From positions 1-64,000 of the forward strand of contig BDIU01000346.1 of assembly GCA_002118135.1 (NCBI GenBank): 64,000 bases of DNA, in the 5' to 3' direction. The stretch is from Trebouxia sp. TZW2008 (Eukaryota > Chlorophyta > Trebouxiophyceae > Trebouxiales > Trebouxiaceae). The position numbers and the translations under genes were made by a program. Below are positions 33,316 to 45,738 of this stretch, in pieces (positions within the stretch are counted from its first letter, which is position 1; each line of letters opens with the position of its first letter). Under the pieces are notes generated by a model that did not search any database, was not told where the DNA came from, and saw only the letters and a list, made by a program, of their open reading frames with translations.

Positions 33316-36300
33316 TTACGGGCTGCAGAGCATGCTTTGAAAGGGGCTGTTGCTTCAGCTGACCTAGGAGAGCTTGACAGTCTCAAGAAAGCAATTGCAG
33401 ACACATGCCTTGTGCATGGTTTGCAAGCTGTGAATGGCGGTTTCAGCATTGCTCCAGTTGACCTTATGCATGTTGGAGGCAGTGCCGCTGTTCAAAGTGC
33501 AAAATCAGCCAGCTTCTTCCCAAAGAGATTGAAGGCTGTGCTCTGCATGCCACAGCTGAGGGATGCGTTCACTGTACAACCTACGGCAACTGCAGTCTGT
33601 AATGTTCTCTTGAACTTTGCCGCTCTGGTCCCAGATGCTAGCTCTGACATCAGATCACTTCTGCCTCTCACCATCTGGCATAACCCTCCTGAGCAAGCAG
33701 AACACAATCAACAGCCATCAACATCAACCCAGACTACAGAAGCGACGCTCAGAGTATATTGCGTAAGTGGAATACCCGTCAAAAAGTTAATGTCATGTAG
33801 AGTAGCGCTAATTGACTGATTTTGGTCCTACAGGCATCAGATGCTAGAAGCCTCCTGAGAGAGGCGATCAGTCATGTCAAGATTTCAAAAACTGGTGGTC
33901 TGACCTCAAGAAGGCTGCAGCATACAGATGCATCGAGTCAGGTTTAGAGGTTGTTGGAAACAGCTTCAGGCTCACCCCAGTCTTGCTCAGCGACATTGCT
34001 CAAGACGCGCGCTTTCGACGGGCAAAGCAAGCCTGCAAGGCAAATGGGATGCCAGATGTGCAGTTATTTGAGAGTCAACTGTTTCAAGACCTTTTCATTC
34101 TTACATGGGGTGCACAAAATGTGCTAATTGACATCAGCGCCTGGCTCCAGAATCCCAGTACACTTGTGAAAACCTTGCTTCCCACAGAGGCATGGAATCA
34201 GTCCGCAAGCACTTCAGCAGCGCACAACATCCCTGACAACATTTCAGACAGCTCATCAGACAGCCTTACGTCCACTCTTCAGTCCAGAGCATCCTTGCTG
34301 TCCGACAGCGCATCCCACCAAAGCACCTCAAGCACAATTCAGGCTGATGCTCAGGACCTGGGGGACGGTCCAGAACCCCTCAGAAGCATGCTGCAACTCC
34401 TGCCACCCAACGTCAAAGCTGAAGTCTTACAGTTCTTGGCCTCTTTTCTACCAGATAGGTCAGTGACGACGTCCACTGTTGCATCTCATTTTTGTCCTCT
34501 ATGCCTTTGGCTCCAGAAGGGTTCTCCACACATTGTGTTGTATCATCTGCTCATCAATGCAAGCTCTTGATTATTGCAGTGATTGTCTTGCATGAGCGTC
34601 ACTGCTGTAACTGCAGATGTGGCAACTGTCTTAGTAGTCTGTGCAAGCAGATGTAAGACTGCTGACAGCAAGACTGCCCATTGACAACAGCAAAACTGCT
34701 TCATGCAGCATGCCTGCGGTATGCCAAGTCATTTGCCATTGTGCATGTTTGGCTGTTGCCGCACTGCTGTGTTTCTGTGTGAGCAGACCTTTTGTGATGC
34801 TCACACTGTAACCAGCTATGACCCATACACAAGCTTCCAAAGCTGCAGGGAACTGAGGGTGGCCACCATGACTGATATAATAGCAGACCTGGGTCGATCT
34901 GTCAGAGTGAGGTATGGACACAGCATTGATCAACGAGGCCTAAAGGAGATCACCCTGCCAGTGTACATGGACATGCAGGAGGCTTATGCGCTTCTGGAAG
35001 CTGTCCATGCAGCTGACCACTCATGTCAGAACGCAAGCACATACTTGTATACATACTAGTCTATGTTGGTCATGCGATTCTCGCCGGTTGCTTTTGGGAA
35101 CTGAAAAGCTTCTCTCATGGTGTCTGATGGCATTGGCATAGACATGATCTGGCAAATTTGCTTTTAGTTGCAGTAAGACACCGCTGGAAGTCCTTGAGCT
35201 CTTCAGCCAGTTGCTGCAGCTTGCGCAATGTATAAGCCCAACAAGATCTTGTGAAATTTCATTTGCACTGTCAAATTTTGCCTTGTGGCAAGACAGCTGA
35301 GCAGCAAATGCTGTCACATTGCCAGCTTCTTCCACTTCTTGCATCTGGCAAGCATCACCAACAAATATATGTCAGGTTCTGATGCATGTCCAATGCGCAT
35401 GCTGGATAGAGTTTGCAGAGTGTATGGCTAAAGCCGACCTCAGGAACAAAACCAGTCATTCTGCTGAGTTTGCAGGTTCTGTATAGACTGTATGATTGCA
35501 GGCAATCTCAGAGATGTGTTGCATTTGTTCTGCTGGTTGTTCTGCAGTCTCCAAATCGACAACACAGAAAGACTGTATGAATGCAGGCAGTCCTAGGGAC
35601 ATCTTCCAGGCTAACAACAGGCTGGGTGTCAGCGGAACACTGCACCGTATCAGCGCTCTGAAGAACACGTTTGGAGAGCTGTGTGGCTTGACATACAGAG
35701 TTGGGAGAAATATCCCAGGTCTGTCCATTCCCTTATTGCTCAAAAGGCACGCGACCAACACAAAGTCTGCGCCGTTGAGCACCACACCAGACATTTACAT
35801 GAGTAGCAGCCTAAGAGGCACATGGAGCATTCAACACATACATGTGTCATGTAACCCATGTTCTGCCTGTCAATCTGACAGCAAGCTGAATGCAAGTACT
35901 TGAACAAAAAGCTCACCACGCAAGTCCTCCCATCACTATGTATATTGCCGGTGACAAATTTTGACTGAGCACAGGCAAATATGTATTTTGTGCATACTCT
36001 TCAGCGTGAAGTAATTGCTGATGTCACCATTGCCGACCAAGATTGTCAAGCCAATAGCAATTGCAACCAGGCTCTTGTGCTTGTTTGTCATGGATGTTTG
36101 CTCACACATCTCCTACTTGTATCATGATAAGCAGCTTGGTGATCCTTGCTGGAATCTGGCCGCTGCACATCATGCTCAGAGCAATGATCAAATTGAGCAA
36201 ATTCTCTCACTGTCCCTTCAGGAGTTTCAGACGTGGTGACCGACATCATTGCAAGGGTGGCCAGCAAAGACCAGATCAATGGCGGCTCAGGCAGTCTGCT

Positions 36301-37917
36301 GTTGGTGGGACCACCGGGTGTAGGTGCGATGCCTTTGTGCTGCTCTTGATAGCTTCCAATCTTTCTGCTACACTCTGGGCGCATTCTGCTGCAGTTTTAG
36401 TTCAGTGTATTGCAATGGTGAATCCATTGCATTTTCTGGGCATTCTACTGCAGTGCCTTTGGCTGCAAGGCTTTAATGCATTCTGATGCAGCTACAATGC
36501 ACTATGCACACTGCTGCGTCAAGATTTGTGCAAGCACATGCATGCACCAATGATCTGTGTCAGCACGAGCACGGCGGTGCACTACAGTGCATGCATTCCT
36601 TGCACTTACTGTGCAGCATAGCGCTGATATGCATAGTAAGTGTAGCTCATGTCAAGTGCAGCAAAGGCAACTCTGCTGCATGATTTGCAGGAAAGACAAC
36701 TCTGCTGAGAGACATCACAAGGCAGCTAGCTGACAGCTTCCACAAGGTAGTCATGGTGGTGGATCCCAGTGCAGAGATTGCTGGTGGTGGTGACATACCC
36801 CATGCTTGCATTGGCAGCGCTCGCCGTATGCTGGGCACTGCTTCCCAGAGCAAGTATGAAGTGCTGGAGGAAGCTGTCTGCAACCATGGTCCAGAGGTAC
36901 GCCCCTAGTGCTAGTGGAATGCCATTAGTGCTAGTCCTCAATGAAAGGTCCCTAGTGATCCGCACATGATGATAGGCCCCGTGTGACACAGCATGCCTGC
37001 ACTGGCAGTGCTTGCCGCATGCCGGAAACTGCCTCTCAGAGCAAAGATGAGGTGCTGGAGGGAGCTGTTTGCAACCACAGTCGAGAGGTAGACTCCTTAG
37101 TGACAGTTCCTCAGTCCTTAGCAAAACCTCCATAGTGCTAGAACCATAGTGATAGACCATGCATGCAATGGCAGCGGTTGCCGCATGCTGGAAACTGCTT
37201 CTCAGAGCAAGTATGAGGTGCTGGAGGAAGCTGTTTGCAACCATAGCCATGAACTATGCCAAACATTAGGCCCCTAGTGGTAAACATCTATGACACAGCG
37301 CATGCCATAGCAGCTGTGCACTTTCAACTAACAGCTAGTGAGTGAAATGTGGCAAATCTGTCTGCAGGTGATTGTTGTGGATGAGATTGGCAATGCAAAG
37401 GAAGTGGCTGCTGTGAAGGACATTGCCCAAAGAGGCGTCAAGATGGTGGCTACTGTGCATGGGACCACTTTGCAGCGCCTTCTGGAGAACTCTGTGCTGA
37501 ACCCCCTACTTGGTGGAAAGCAGCGCATGGTGATTGGAGACATGGCAGCTCAGTAAGTGTTTCATTGTTTAGCCTGCCTGGAGCTGCTTCGAAGGAAAGC
37601 AAATTGACCCGTTTCATGGCAGCTTGCCTGTTCTGCTTGTTGTGTAAATGACTTGCCAGTGTCAAATTTTGGCTAACATTCAGAGATTCATTAAAGCGTA
37701 GCACCACACTGCAGCTCATTCACACGGGCAATTCTTGTGCAGGTCGAACTCTGGCAGGAAAACCAAGTCAGAGAGATCTGACATGCCTGTCTTCACATGC
37801 GTCCTTGAGATCAAGGACAGGCACACATGGATGGTGCATCTTGATGCAATGGCTAGCGTAGATGCCATTCTGCAAGGCAGGGAGGCCCCAACAGAATGCA
37901 GGCTCAGCCCAGGGTAG
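33316..37917 (+). CDS. Ycf45/SpoIIIAA-like P-loop ATPase, N-terminus unresolved
   Basis: Exons: 33316-33762, 33834-34458, 34849-about 35024, 35587-35718, 36222-36323, 36691-36896, 37368-37552, 37743-37917. The C-terminal half matches the Ycf45/stage III AA family: MTDIIADLGRSVRVRYG, GVSGTLHRISALKN, LTYRVGR, Walker A GPPGVGKTT split by an intron, VVMVVDPSAEIAGGGDIPH, Walker B VIVVDEIG, and ATVHG. In plants, nuclear members go to plastids (SPD1-like). The N-terminal half (LRAAEHALKGAV..., then a Ser-rich linker) is not recognised. A one-base frame change is needed near 33890, in an A5 run, to join LLREAISHVKIS to the open frame WWSDLKKAAYRC. The donor at 35025 is weak. Start codon not found. 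Confidence 0.82.
35498..35525 (+). repeat. acceptor stub in the Ycf45-like gene
   Basis: GACTGTATGATTGCAGGCAA and following bases copy the intron end and start of the exon at 35587 (GACTGTATGAATGCAGGCAG), about 87 bp upstream. Confidence 0.75.
36650..36686 (+). repeat. acceptor stub before the Walker A exon
   Basis: GTGCAGCAAAGGCAACTCTG plus CTG, a copy of the start of the exon at 36691 (GCAGGAAAGACAACTCTG), immediately upstream of it. Confidence 0.7.
36990..37252 (+). repeat. two donor stubs after the Walker A exon
   Basis: The exon end (SARRMLGTASQSKYEVLEEAVCNH) recurs at about 36997-37092 and 37157-37250. The first keeps a GTAGAC donor; the second has lost it. Spacing is about 160 bp. 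Coding sense is partly lost. Confidence 0.88.
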
Positions 37918-38624
37918 CGTGGTTAATGGCACAAACTGTCCCAGGCAGAGGATCAGACTGATTCTGTATACTGGCCTCCTTCTGCCTGTTTACTGACTGT
38001 CCCTGCTGTCACTCAGCTATATCTCTTTCGCTGGTATGCTTTCTGCAGTATCTCGTCCTTGCAACACAATCTAAGACTTGCTACTCGTCTGCGCAGCATG
38101 CACCTCAGCTACCTATGTTTCATGTGTACAGTGTACTCAAGCTTGTTACAGTCTGCCTTTACGATCTAGAGCCAGCATGTGCTCTGCTTGATCAATGGCA
38201 TCCACTGCCATTGCGACTTTAGCTCCATCGACAGAACTAGTGTCAGAATCGAAGTTGTTCTGCATCTGCTGAATCCAGTATGCATCTTGAAGCTGACTGC
38301 AATTGCTTTATACAATGTCTGACTATGGACAAATTGCTGTTACCTTTTGCAGTTCAACGTTGTTACTCGTGGTCACATAAGCAACATGACACAAGCTCAC
38401 TTGCAAACTCTGCACAGGAATGTGTGGAAAAACAGAAACTTGCACATAAAGCTGTATGCCGAGCATCATGATGTATACAGATACAACAGGCAGCAAAATT
38501 GTTCTGGCTCATACAAGACTCAACCGATCATATCATTCCTGTGCTGTGAAATTTACAAATTCTGCCAGTGACTTTTGCCATGAAGTCACAGCATCATCAG
38601 AATCTCTGATACAAGACGGCTTTA
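37918..38624. other. spacer, convergent gene ends
   Basis: Contains the 3' UTR of the ATPase gene (plus) and that of paralogue A (minus). No exon or repeat recognised. Confidence 0.5.
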
Positions 38625-39821
38625 TCAAACAAAGCCAGTGCCACGTTTTCTAGCCATAGTTGTCACTTTGTCCCTATGCCGCTGTGTCTTTGCTGCTACT
38701 AGGCCAGTAGCAACAATCATTTGCAGCCATGTGCGATCACAGTCAGCAGAAACAGATATTGTATCTGCAACAGGCTGCTGAACCCAAAACTTTTTGCGCT
38801 GAAAACCAGATCCAGCTATGTGTGCAAGGCACTGAGCTGAATTGTGTTCAAGTAGCTCGATGCGCAGCTCAGTCTCTGATTTGCTTGCATCTCCCCTTGT
38901 CATTGCCCATCTGCAGCAAGCCACAATGTCAGAGATTTGATTGCAAGCAGTACATGATACTTTTGATTGTGTTTGAACAAGATACACTTGAGATATGGAA
39001 GCAATTACAGTGGACCAGATGCAGCCAACAGCATTGCTTCTCCAAGAGGGGGCATACGCAGTATGTTAGCATACTTAGAAACCAACATGGAAGCTGCAGC
39101 ACTGTACATGCAAGGTCACAGCGTAAGGCTGAAGAACAAGGCAGGCAACTGAGTTGTGAAAAGTATGACTGCAGAGCTATAGCAACGAGCAAGACAGCGT
39201 GTTGTCACCTATACTGCGTGCCTCCGTGGGAGAATTGAATGACTGTGTAGTAGGAACCCCGGCACAAGTCAACCACAGTGACCTCATCTTGGCCAGTACC
39301 ACGCAACTCCACTACATTACTGCTGCCGTCATATATCACAGTCACCGTTGGTTGCTGCAGACTTTGCTGATCTGAGATCTCCCATAAGTATTGGCCACCA
39401 GGCGATGCTGAGAGGGACTTGCGCAGATAAAACTCGACGTTGTCTCCCTGCATGGTCCACAGATCAGTCAGCACTGGCAGGGACACATGAAGGGCTTTAC
39501 CAAGGCGATGTCATCCATTCAAGCAGTCCCAACTTGCCGTACTGAACTTGAAAGAGTCAGACGGAAGGACGTGCGTACCGCAGTCACAAATTTGTGCCCT
39601 GGCTCGTCCAGGTCAGGGCGGACTCGAAGCTGCAGAATCGGGCTCTCGACGGCGGTGTGTCCAACTCCTGTGATGCCGATAACTTTGCTGACGGCTGGCA
39701 ACGTATCATCTTGGATCAAGAGTTCTACTGCGAATGTCGTAGTGACATCGCATGCCGTCACGTTCGATTGCCAAGTCTCACCTCCCGACGAGAGTCGGTC
39801 GATGAATCTGAGTGGCCACAT
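38625..39821 (-). CDS. tandem paralogue A of an unrecognised algal family
   Basis: Exons 39447-39209 and 38910-38625 are well supported by homology to the two neighbours; a first exon of about 39821-39579 fits in phase but is not similar to theirs. Core pattern: an aromatic-rich first half (FYLRKSL...YLWEIS...VVELRG...VIQFSHGGTQYRW) and a second half with LLEHNSAQCLAHI, a basic RKKFWV, and a C-terminal hydrophobic helix LQMIVATGLVAAKTQR. The intron falls in the codon before W of YRW, phase 2, as in B and C. The strand-rich body with a final hydrophobic helix recalls LURP-one/tubby-like barrels, but this is only a shape argument. Function unknown. Confidence 0.7.
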
Positions 39822-39848
39822 GGACTCGCTCGAGATTTTTGACAGCAC

Positions 39849-41080
39849 GGAAGCAAAGTCGAGATGCTCGGGCCGACGAGAGTACTATCGCCACGCCCTG
39901 GACTCGCAAGCACTGCCATGTCCGGATGCATCGGATTAATTTCCCTTTAGGCTGTCATTGTTTGCAAGCAAAGAGCACAATCGTGCAGGCGAGCTGGTGT
40001 CGCTTATGGAAGAGAACGAAGTCGAATGCAATTCAAGGCGGTAAGGTACTAGCTTCCGTGACTTTGGCTCTTGAACGGCAGACCTGACATAAGTAGAAGA
40101 AGAGGCTTGTCGAGCGTTATTGCCTTGGAAGCTGGGAGAACCTAGAGCTTTGACACTCGAAGAGTGCTAGCCTGCTGCATTGCTTGCCTTCAACAGCGTG
40201 CAACACTAGCAGGTCCTTGTGCTAGCATCATGTCTACATGTATATCAGTCAAGAATTATGTGGCCCCTAGACCTTCACAGTGTGACAAATGGGCTGAATC
40301 CACTGCAATATTGATTAACGTCAGACCTGTTGTGGGTTATGCTTGCAGGTGCCCAAGACTGGCTAGCATGAGCAGTGCTGAAGAGTTTGCAGTTCGAGTT
40401 GGTTGGGCATTTCAAAGCATACAAAGCCAGATTGAGCAGGCAGTTGCAGCAAACTGCATTAGCGTGATCTGTAACAGACTCTGAGTCGAGGGCGGATGTA
40501 TATGCGCACTGAAAACATACTTTACAGATCAAGTCACTTTTGATGTACTGCAGCTTCAAATAGCTAGAAAGAAGCGCTCTGTCTGCTTCAACTTAGGCTC
40601 AAGCCTTGACAGCCAGCAAGCATTTCGCACTCAATCTTGGGTATACAGAAAAGCCAGTCATCAATGAAGACCTTCACTGAGCATTGTTGATGTTCACAGA
40701 TCAGCACAAAAATCTCCCGACCACTGAGATCATGTTCGTCTTTGACGAAAATGTGAGGTCGCTTCATGAGAGTTTTCTGAAGGCTACAAAAGTGTATCAA
40801 GGGGGCAGAAACGATAGCATTGATCTAACACTGCTGACTTAGACAGGATTGCTTCAATCCAGGCTTCACAAGGCCTCAGAAGGCTGTATGAGGTCTGAAA
40901 ACCTACACATAACATTTCAAAATGGGACCAAAAGTCATAGTTCATTGATACATGTTGCTGTGTATACACAAAAGACCAAAAGCTGAAAGAATGGAATACT
41001 GTGCAAGCACACAGTGATGACAAACATCTGAGTCAGCCTTTCTGTGGCAAGGCTGAAGAGACATGTGGCATCAGATCAAA
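39849..41080. other. spacer between paralogues A and B
   Basis: The first part (to about 40090) is CpG-rich and probably the promoter of paralogue A. The rest holds only short open frames on either strand without exon support. Confidence 0.45.
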
Positions 41081-42441
41081 TCAAAAGCCACCGCCCTGCA
41101 ATTGCCTCCTCCACCCGGAAGGGGTTGACTTGTCCCTTCGCCTTTGTGTTTTGGCGGCGACCAGTGCGCTAGCAATCACAGCTTGCAGCCACAGAGTGTC
41201 ATCCGTCAAGCACATAAGGGAGATGCTGTCTGGTTTCAGTGAGCCAACCCAAAACCGTTTCTGCTGATAGCTAGGGCCCTCAATCGAAGCTAACCGCTTT
41301 GATGAGCCGTCTTGCAGCAAGTACAGCTTGAACTGCTCTGCTGACTTGGCAGTCCAGGGCATCATCCACCTGAGAGGGCATGCTCATTGTCACACTCAAG
41401 CTGGCCAAAGCTGGTGTGAGCGCAATCAATGGCAGCATGCAATGTTGTGCTTACGATGCGCTACAAGCTCAGAAACTACTGATGTGTGAGTAACGCTGTA
41501 GCATTGATGCATGAGGATAAGTTGCTGACTTGGCCATCTAGGGCATCATCCATCTGAGAGGGCATTCACAGTGTCAGACATTGACTTTTCAAGTGCTCAA
41601 TGGCAGCGTGCAATGTTGTGGGTTCAGTGTGCTACAAGCGTCGAGGATCCGTGCTGGTGATATTGCAAGTGATGCATGAAGGACAGGTGCAGCAAGTCAA
41701 CAGTCAGTGAGTATTGCGTTAGAGGTGAGTCTGTTGGTAGGGATGCAGGCTGCAAATGTGAAGCAATCTCCAGCTCGGTAGCAATATCAGTGACAATCAT
41801 GAAAGCAACGCCTTCAGATTTCAGCAGATTTCCAGATGCAACATTGTAGCAACAATTAGACCATGATGGGTGATGCAGGCCCACCTGTATGATTTGTCAT
41901 CCCACCAGAATTGCACCACTGTGCAAACTTGATTCCATCGTGTGTCCAGTTCTGCTATGGCAGCGCCGTCTGCATTTGCCAGGGAAACTGCACCAGTGGC
42001 GTTCTCTCCTACCACATACAGGGGCTCTGCATCCTCCTTGCCCGCGAGGGTCATTTCCCATTCAAAGTCGTTATGATCGAAAGGCTGTTCACACTTTCTG
42101 ACTTGGAAGCCATCGGTTGAGTCCTGCAAGACGATCTTCAACATCAACGCGTGTTCGAAACTTGCGCCAGGTCAAGCCCTGACGTGAGCAAGTCAGAGCC
42201 CTCGCAGAGCTTGGCAACTCACCGATGATGACACGTGTTTGCGCAAAGCGCTCTCCTTTTTGGCCTGAAGTTGCAAAGTTGCTGGGTTGATCTTTGAACT
42301 TGACCCCAACTTGATTTTCTTGTGAGCCCCTGCAATCGGTGACAAGGTCAGTTGCCTAGGAGCAAGAATGGACGTAGCTGAACGCAAGGCAACATTGCTC
42401 ACGAAAGATGCCTTACGTCGAAGGCGGGCGAACACTGCCAT
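41081..42441 (-). CDS. tandem paralogue B of the same family
   Basis: Exons 42441-42223, 42123-41885, 41369-41081 give 248 codons plus stop with all phases fitting. Start ATG opens a basic, Ser/Ala/Arg-rich N-terminus (MAVFARLRRKASFVSNVALR) that could be an organelle targeting peptide. Exon 2 is exactly as long as in paralogue A (239 bp) and shares F-x-V-R-K, E-W-E, T-V-V-Q-F and YRW. Exon 3 shares RLASIEGPSYQQKRFWVG and the terminal LWLQAVIASALVAAKTQRRR. The best-resolved member of the trio. Function unknown. Confidence 0.78.
41525..41560 (-). repeat. acceptor stub of paralogue B exon 3
   Basis: CTCTCAGATGGATGATGCCC and following bases, a copy of the start of exon 3 (CTCTCAGGTGGATGATGCCC) about 190 bp upstream. 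The next bases, GCTGACTTGGC-like, are shared too. Confidence 0.85.
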
Positions 42442-43931
42442 AGTTGGCGTAACTCAGCGCACTGCAGACGATCTCTGGCAAAGTGTGCAGCGTGGCACAG
42501 AGCAGGCACGAGGATCGTCGGCCGAGAAGTGTTACGATTTCGCAGGTTGAGGGCGCGAGGCACTTGAAGTATGGCTTAGCATCACTTCTGTAACTTGCCT
42601 TCTGCCAGGGACTTCGCCACAGCCATTGCGCACGAACTTAGCTGAGCTCATGACTAAAAGCTTATGTCAGGTGCAAAACTTGCCTTCGGCATGTTTCACA
42701 GCTTACTAAGTTTGTTACTAACATGGCTGCCTTGCACTTCAAAATGGCCCGCTGCATGACACCAAAAGCATTGCGTTGTTCAATTGTCTTTGATGACTGC
42801 ATGAGGCACGTTCTGGCACGCTGATGCACACCGCACCTGCCAGGACAAACATTCTGTTCAGCTGCTTTCTACAAAGATTGGCATCTCCATGGCCAGCCAT
42901 GCACTTCTTCATCTTTTGACTATGCACTGCAGCAGTCTGAGCGGATGAACAGTTACAAATTTATGTTATTGCATGACAGCACATGATATGGCAAAGTGTT
43001 GAAGTCCCTGCTGATTGAAGTCGGGAGCTTTGATGTAACATTGAAATTTGTAAGTCTAGCATGAATAGCGCTATACCTTGTGCAGAAATTACTTTGCATG
43101 CCATCAGCAAGATAGCCATGATGGAAAAGATTGTCTCGTAAAGCGCACACAACTCATGAGACGCCACACACAGCCGCTTTCAGTATATATATTTACAACA
43201 CTGACCACTGACCATAGGGCATGCCATGTCTGTTCAATACAGATCTAGAGCTGACAGTATTGGACCAGATGATGCACAACTGTGATTCACAGCCATTGCA
43301 AGCAGAAAACGGCAGAACCATGTTAAAAATGCCCTAGTGTACCAACTGAAAGGGCTATATCTGCTGGAGATCAGCCTACAAAAAAGAACTTGGAGAAAAC
43401 GGACGCATTCATACATACATACAATGTGCCAAGCAAAGTGCTGTGCACACATTATGACAGTATGTACAGAAACGTGTGAACCTCACAGAGCCTAGTCTGA
43501 GCAGTGTAATGTACATGAGGTAAGTCAGAATTGGGCATGACTGGCATGTATGATGAGATGCAAGCACACTCAGACAAGAAGGTACTGCATGTCACAATAC
43601 ATGAAAGCCATGAAAGAGCATCGGGACTGTCCTCCTGCATGCTTGTTGGCAGAGCCGTGAAGTCAGAACAGCTCAGAGATGGGGCGCCACCATCGACCTG
43701 AGACCTTGTAAGTCTGCCAAACGGCAGATCTTTTATGATTTTGTATCTTTCTGAACAGATGCTGGAGCAAGTTTTGGAGTCTTCAGAAATGTTCAGAAAG
43801 AATATAACATGCCTCAAGAACTGATCATTTCCACTGCCGGCATCAGATTTGTCCTCCTGTCTGGTTGATTACTGAGCTCTGAATTCTGAAACGCTGTCTT
43901 CAGAAAGGGCAAAATGCGCCTCCAGAACTGA
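42442..43931. other. spacer between paralogues B and C
   Basis: CpG-rich to about 42560 (promoter side of B). A direct repeat of about 108 bp period (CAGAACTGATCATTTCCACT-like) spans about 43814-43945, overlapping the 3' end of paralogue C. No further exon seen. Confidence 0.45.
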
Positions 43932-45219
43932 TCATTTCCACTGCCTTGCTGTTGGAGATCTGGCAGGGGAATGTTTGTCAAGGCATCTTTGGGTTTTGGC
44001 TGCCACCATTGCACTGACAAGCACAATTTGGACCCACAGTTGATCATCTGTCTGAGATCTGATGGCTATCACATCTGGGTCTCGTGGACCAACCCAGCAT
44101 TGTTGGCGGGAACTTCCTGGGCCCACAATGCTTGCTAGGGTCTGCTTGGCGCCACTTTGATGGAGGGAGAGATATAGACCAGAATCTGACTTATTGCTTT
44201 CCTCAGATGTCAGCTTCCACCTGTCATACCATGTTAGTTGTAACGCCACGAGGCTTTACACTATCAATCAATCATACTGAAGTATCTAGATTGCTGACTG
44301 TATACTTAGGCAATGAGAAAATCATCAACCAACCACTGCGTTGAGGTTGTCTTGTAGCCCACATCAAACCAAAGGTGTTTTCTGAACACCACCCATTAAT
44401 TCGTTACATTAGTTGGATGCATGAGGCTAACATTCTGACCGCTTTTCTTTGCTGTGCTTGCAGCTCAGTGCCGACATTGACAAAAGCTTCATGTGCTTGA
44501 AACAAGGCCTTCATGACTAAAGACTGGCAGGCTTTGTTTTGGTTGCAGCTTACTTGTATGTTTGGTCAAGCCACCGAAACTTGACTACAGTAGTGCGGCT
44601 GGGATTCAGGGTCTCCAAGGTTGTCAGACGGGTGTTTGTGTCGCCAGTCAGAGTGACCAGACCAGTAGAGTTGCCACAGCAGACAGTCAGGGGTGCAGCA
44701 CTGGTTGTGCCGTTTGCTGGCACTGCAGAAACTTGCCACTGATATGTATTTCTGCTGGTTGACTGGGGTCGTTTGTTCACTTGATACTCCTGTTCAGCAT
44801 CCTGCATAGCACAAGCAACATCTTGCATACTCCAGTGAAAGCTGAGCAAGTGGCATTCAACCTCAGGTGCTGGGCATTAGCACAGATGAGAGACTTGGCC
44901 AGCTTTTTGCTGAAAATGTTCATCTCGGGCTCACCTTGCAAAGTACACATTTCGGATTTGAGCCATCTGTAGGCTTGCAAACGTCAAATGTCAGGCCCGG
45001 TGCAATTGTAGGCTCTGCAACCTGTGGCACACGCGCTCTTCGACCTGCGGCGTGCACGAAGCGCTTGTTCACCTGGGCTGCGCGCATCACCACATGGCAG
45101 TGTACTTGGGTCCAACCATCGAACCTTTGAAACACTTGGACATGCAATGCATGATACAATTCCCACGAGCGCGTACTGCAGCACTTCGACCTCTTGCAGA
45201 GATCAGGCCGCAACTTCAC
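43932..45219 (-). CDS. tandem paralogue C of the same family
   Basis: Exons 44801-44554 and 44220-43932 are supported; a first exon ending at a GTGAGC donor (44935) fits in phase and may start near 45219, but no clear ATG or similarity supports it. Core: EYQVNKRP...YQWQVS...TVVKFRWLDQTYKW, then LYLSLHQSGAKQTLASIVG, QQCWVG and VQIVLVSAMVAAKTQR. Exon 3 has the same length as in B (289 bp) and the intron the same place and phase. More diverged than A or B. Function unknown. Confidence 0.7.
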
Positions 45220-45606
45220 GTTTGACCGCGATGCTTGTCAACCGCGCCGCATGTTCAAGATCTCAAAAGTCAAGTCGTCAATAAGGGCTGTCTCTCGGAG
45301 CCATCAGCGGTATTTGGGCATGCAGCGGTCAAAGTCTCGAAATCTTACGAAGTTAGGCCTGTTGGGAAGCTTTCAGTCCCGCTTGACGACTGTTCCATCC
45401 CCAGACGGAATACAAATATCATGTGATGCCCACGGCACATTTAGCTAAGCTGTGGGCCGAGGGGGGAGGGGTGGGGGCGGGGGCCTTGTCATTCCCGCGC
45501 TTGAACAGGTCAGCTAACTGCAGGCCCGCCACCTGAAACCAGCTCATATGATTGCACCAGCTACGCATTCATGGTTCTTATTGAATGTATTCAGCATGGG
45601 TGACAT
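45220..45606. other. CpG-rich spacer upstream of paralogue C
   Basis: Promoter-side sequence of paralogue C, followed by a G-rich run at about 45452-45486 and the 5S copy. No exon recognised. Confidence 0.4.
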
Positions 45607-45723
45607 GCTACGGCCATACCATCCAGACTAGACCCCTTCTCGTCCGATCAGGGAAGTCAAACTGGATTGGGCTCAATTAGTACTCGGCTGAGTGATCGCC
45701 CGGGAACCTTGAGTGCTGTAGTG
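45607..45723 (+). rRNA. 5S rRNA-like gene, copy 2
   Basis: Same 117-nt layout as copy 1, with helix I CTACGG/CTGTAG intact. Against copy 1 it reads GGCCATACC, GTCAAACTGG, TAGTACTCGG and CGCCCGGGAA. The TAGTACT and CCCGGG-like parts are nearer the usual eukaryotic C-box, whereas copy 1 keeps the usual GTTAA, so neither copy is the better in all parts. It stands alone, not in a tandem array. Confidence 0.87.
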
Positions 45724-45732
45724 ACCTACCCA

Positions 45733-45738
45733 TTTTTT
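45733..45738 (+). terminator. Pol III T6 stop after 5S copy 2
   Basis: Six T residues nine bases past the 5S end, a good RNA polymerase III terminator. Confidence 0.65.

Noticed and set aside
39487..39939. Plus-strand 150-codon frame
   Set aside because: Starts and ends without splice or homology support and lies opposite the likely first exon and promoter of paralogue A.
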